A DNA stretch of 5,139 bases, taken from positions 1 through 5,139 of the forward strand of contig JAAZFB010000063.1 of NCBI GenBank assembly GCA_012511915.1. Direction: 5' to 3'. Below the pieces are notes generated by a model. That model was not told the origin of the DNA and ran no database searches. It worked only from the letters and a program-made list of their open reading frames with translations. This stretch comes from Clostridiaceae bacterium. GTDB lineage: Bacteria; Bacillota; Clostridia; Monoglobales; Firm-18. The position numbers and the translations under genes were made by a program. This document shows, piece by piece, positions 5,138 to 5,139 of this stretch (positions are counted from its first letter, which is position 1; the number at the start of each line of letters is the position of its first letter).

Positions 5138-5139
5138 CT

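Overview
The window looks like an accessory stretch of a low-to-moderate GC Bacillota genome, most likely a clostridial-type anaerobe. The grounds are strong AGGAGG-like Shine-Dalgarno sites ahead of intact genes, an AT-leaning composition, a lipobox lipoprotein, and DUF1294, DUF3788 and clostridial-type GNAT relatives. No rRNA, tRNA, CRISPR array or transposase was seen, so the exact lineage cannot be set.

Positions 1-2454 hold the 3' part of a large + strand gene, cut by the window edge. It encodes a superfamily 1 Upf1/Dna2-like helicase with all core motifs and a C-terminal PD-(D/E)XK-like nuclease domain (DUF2726/Vsr-like). A small DUF1294 membrane protein follows 53 bases downstream (2508-2786). 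Next comes the 5' part of a GNAT acetyltransferase gene, broken by a frameshift and truncated (2833-3031).

From 3074 to 3718 a minus-strand gene encodes a cysteine-rich lipoprotein of unknown function. The 336-base gap 3719-4054 contains its extended -10 promoter and a roughly 100-base leader with a terminator-like hairpin just before the ribosome binding site. Further right lie two hairpins that look like terminators but have no intact + strand gene behind them. A + strand gene at 4055-4606 encodes an exported or membrane-anchored protein of unknown function.

The right end is decayed. A lone HRDC domain (4705-4935) has no good start or helicase core. It is followed by a second, much shorter copy of the same GNAT 5' end (36 bases with 33 identical to the first copy), which runs directly into the 3' end of a minus-strand DUF3788-like gene (5000-5137, partial) not visible as a long ORF.

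Overall this is one plausible defence- or repair-type helicase-nuclease, a few orphan envelope proteins, and a graveyard of gene fragments. The genes do not form an obvious pathway. The best candidates for something new are the helicase-nuclease, the attenuator-like lipoprotein leader and the repeated GNAT start joined to unrelated sequence. I see no convincing complete new multi-gene system.
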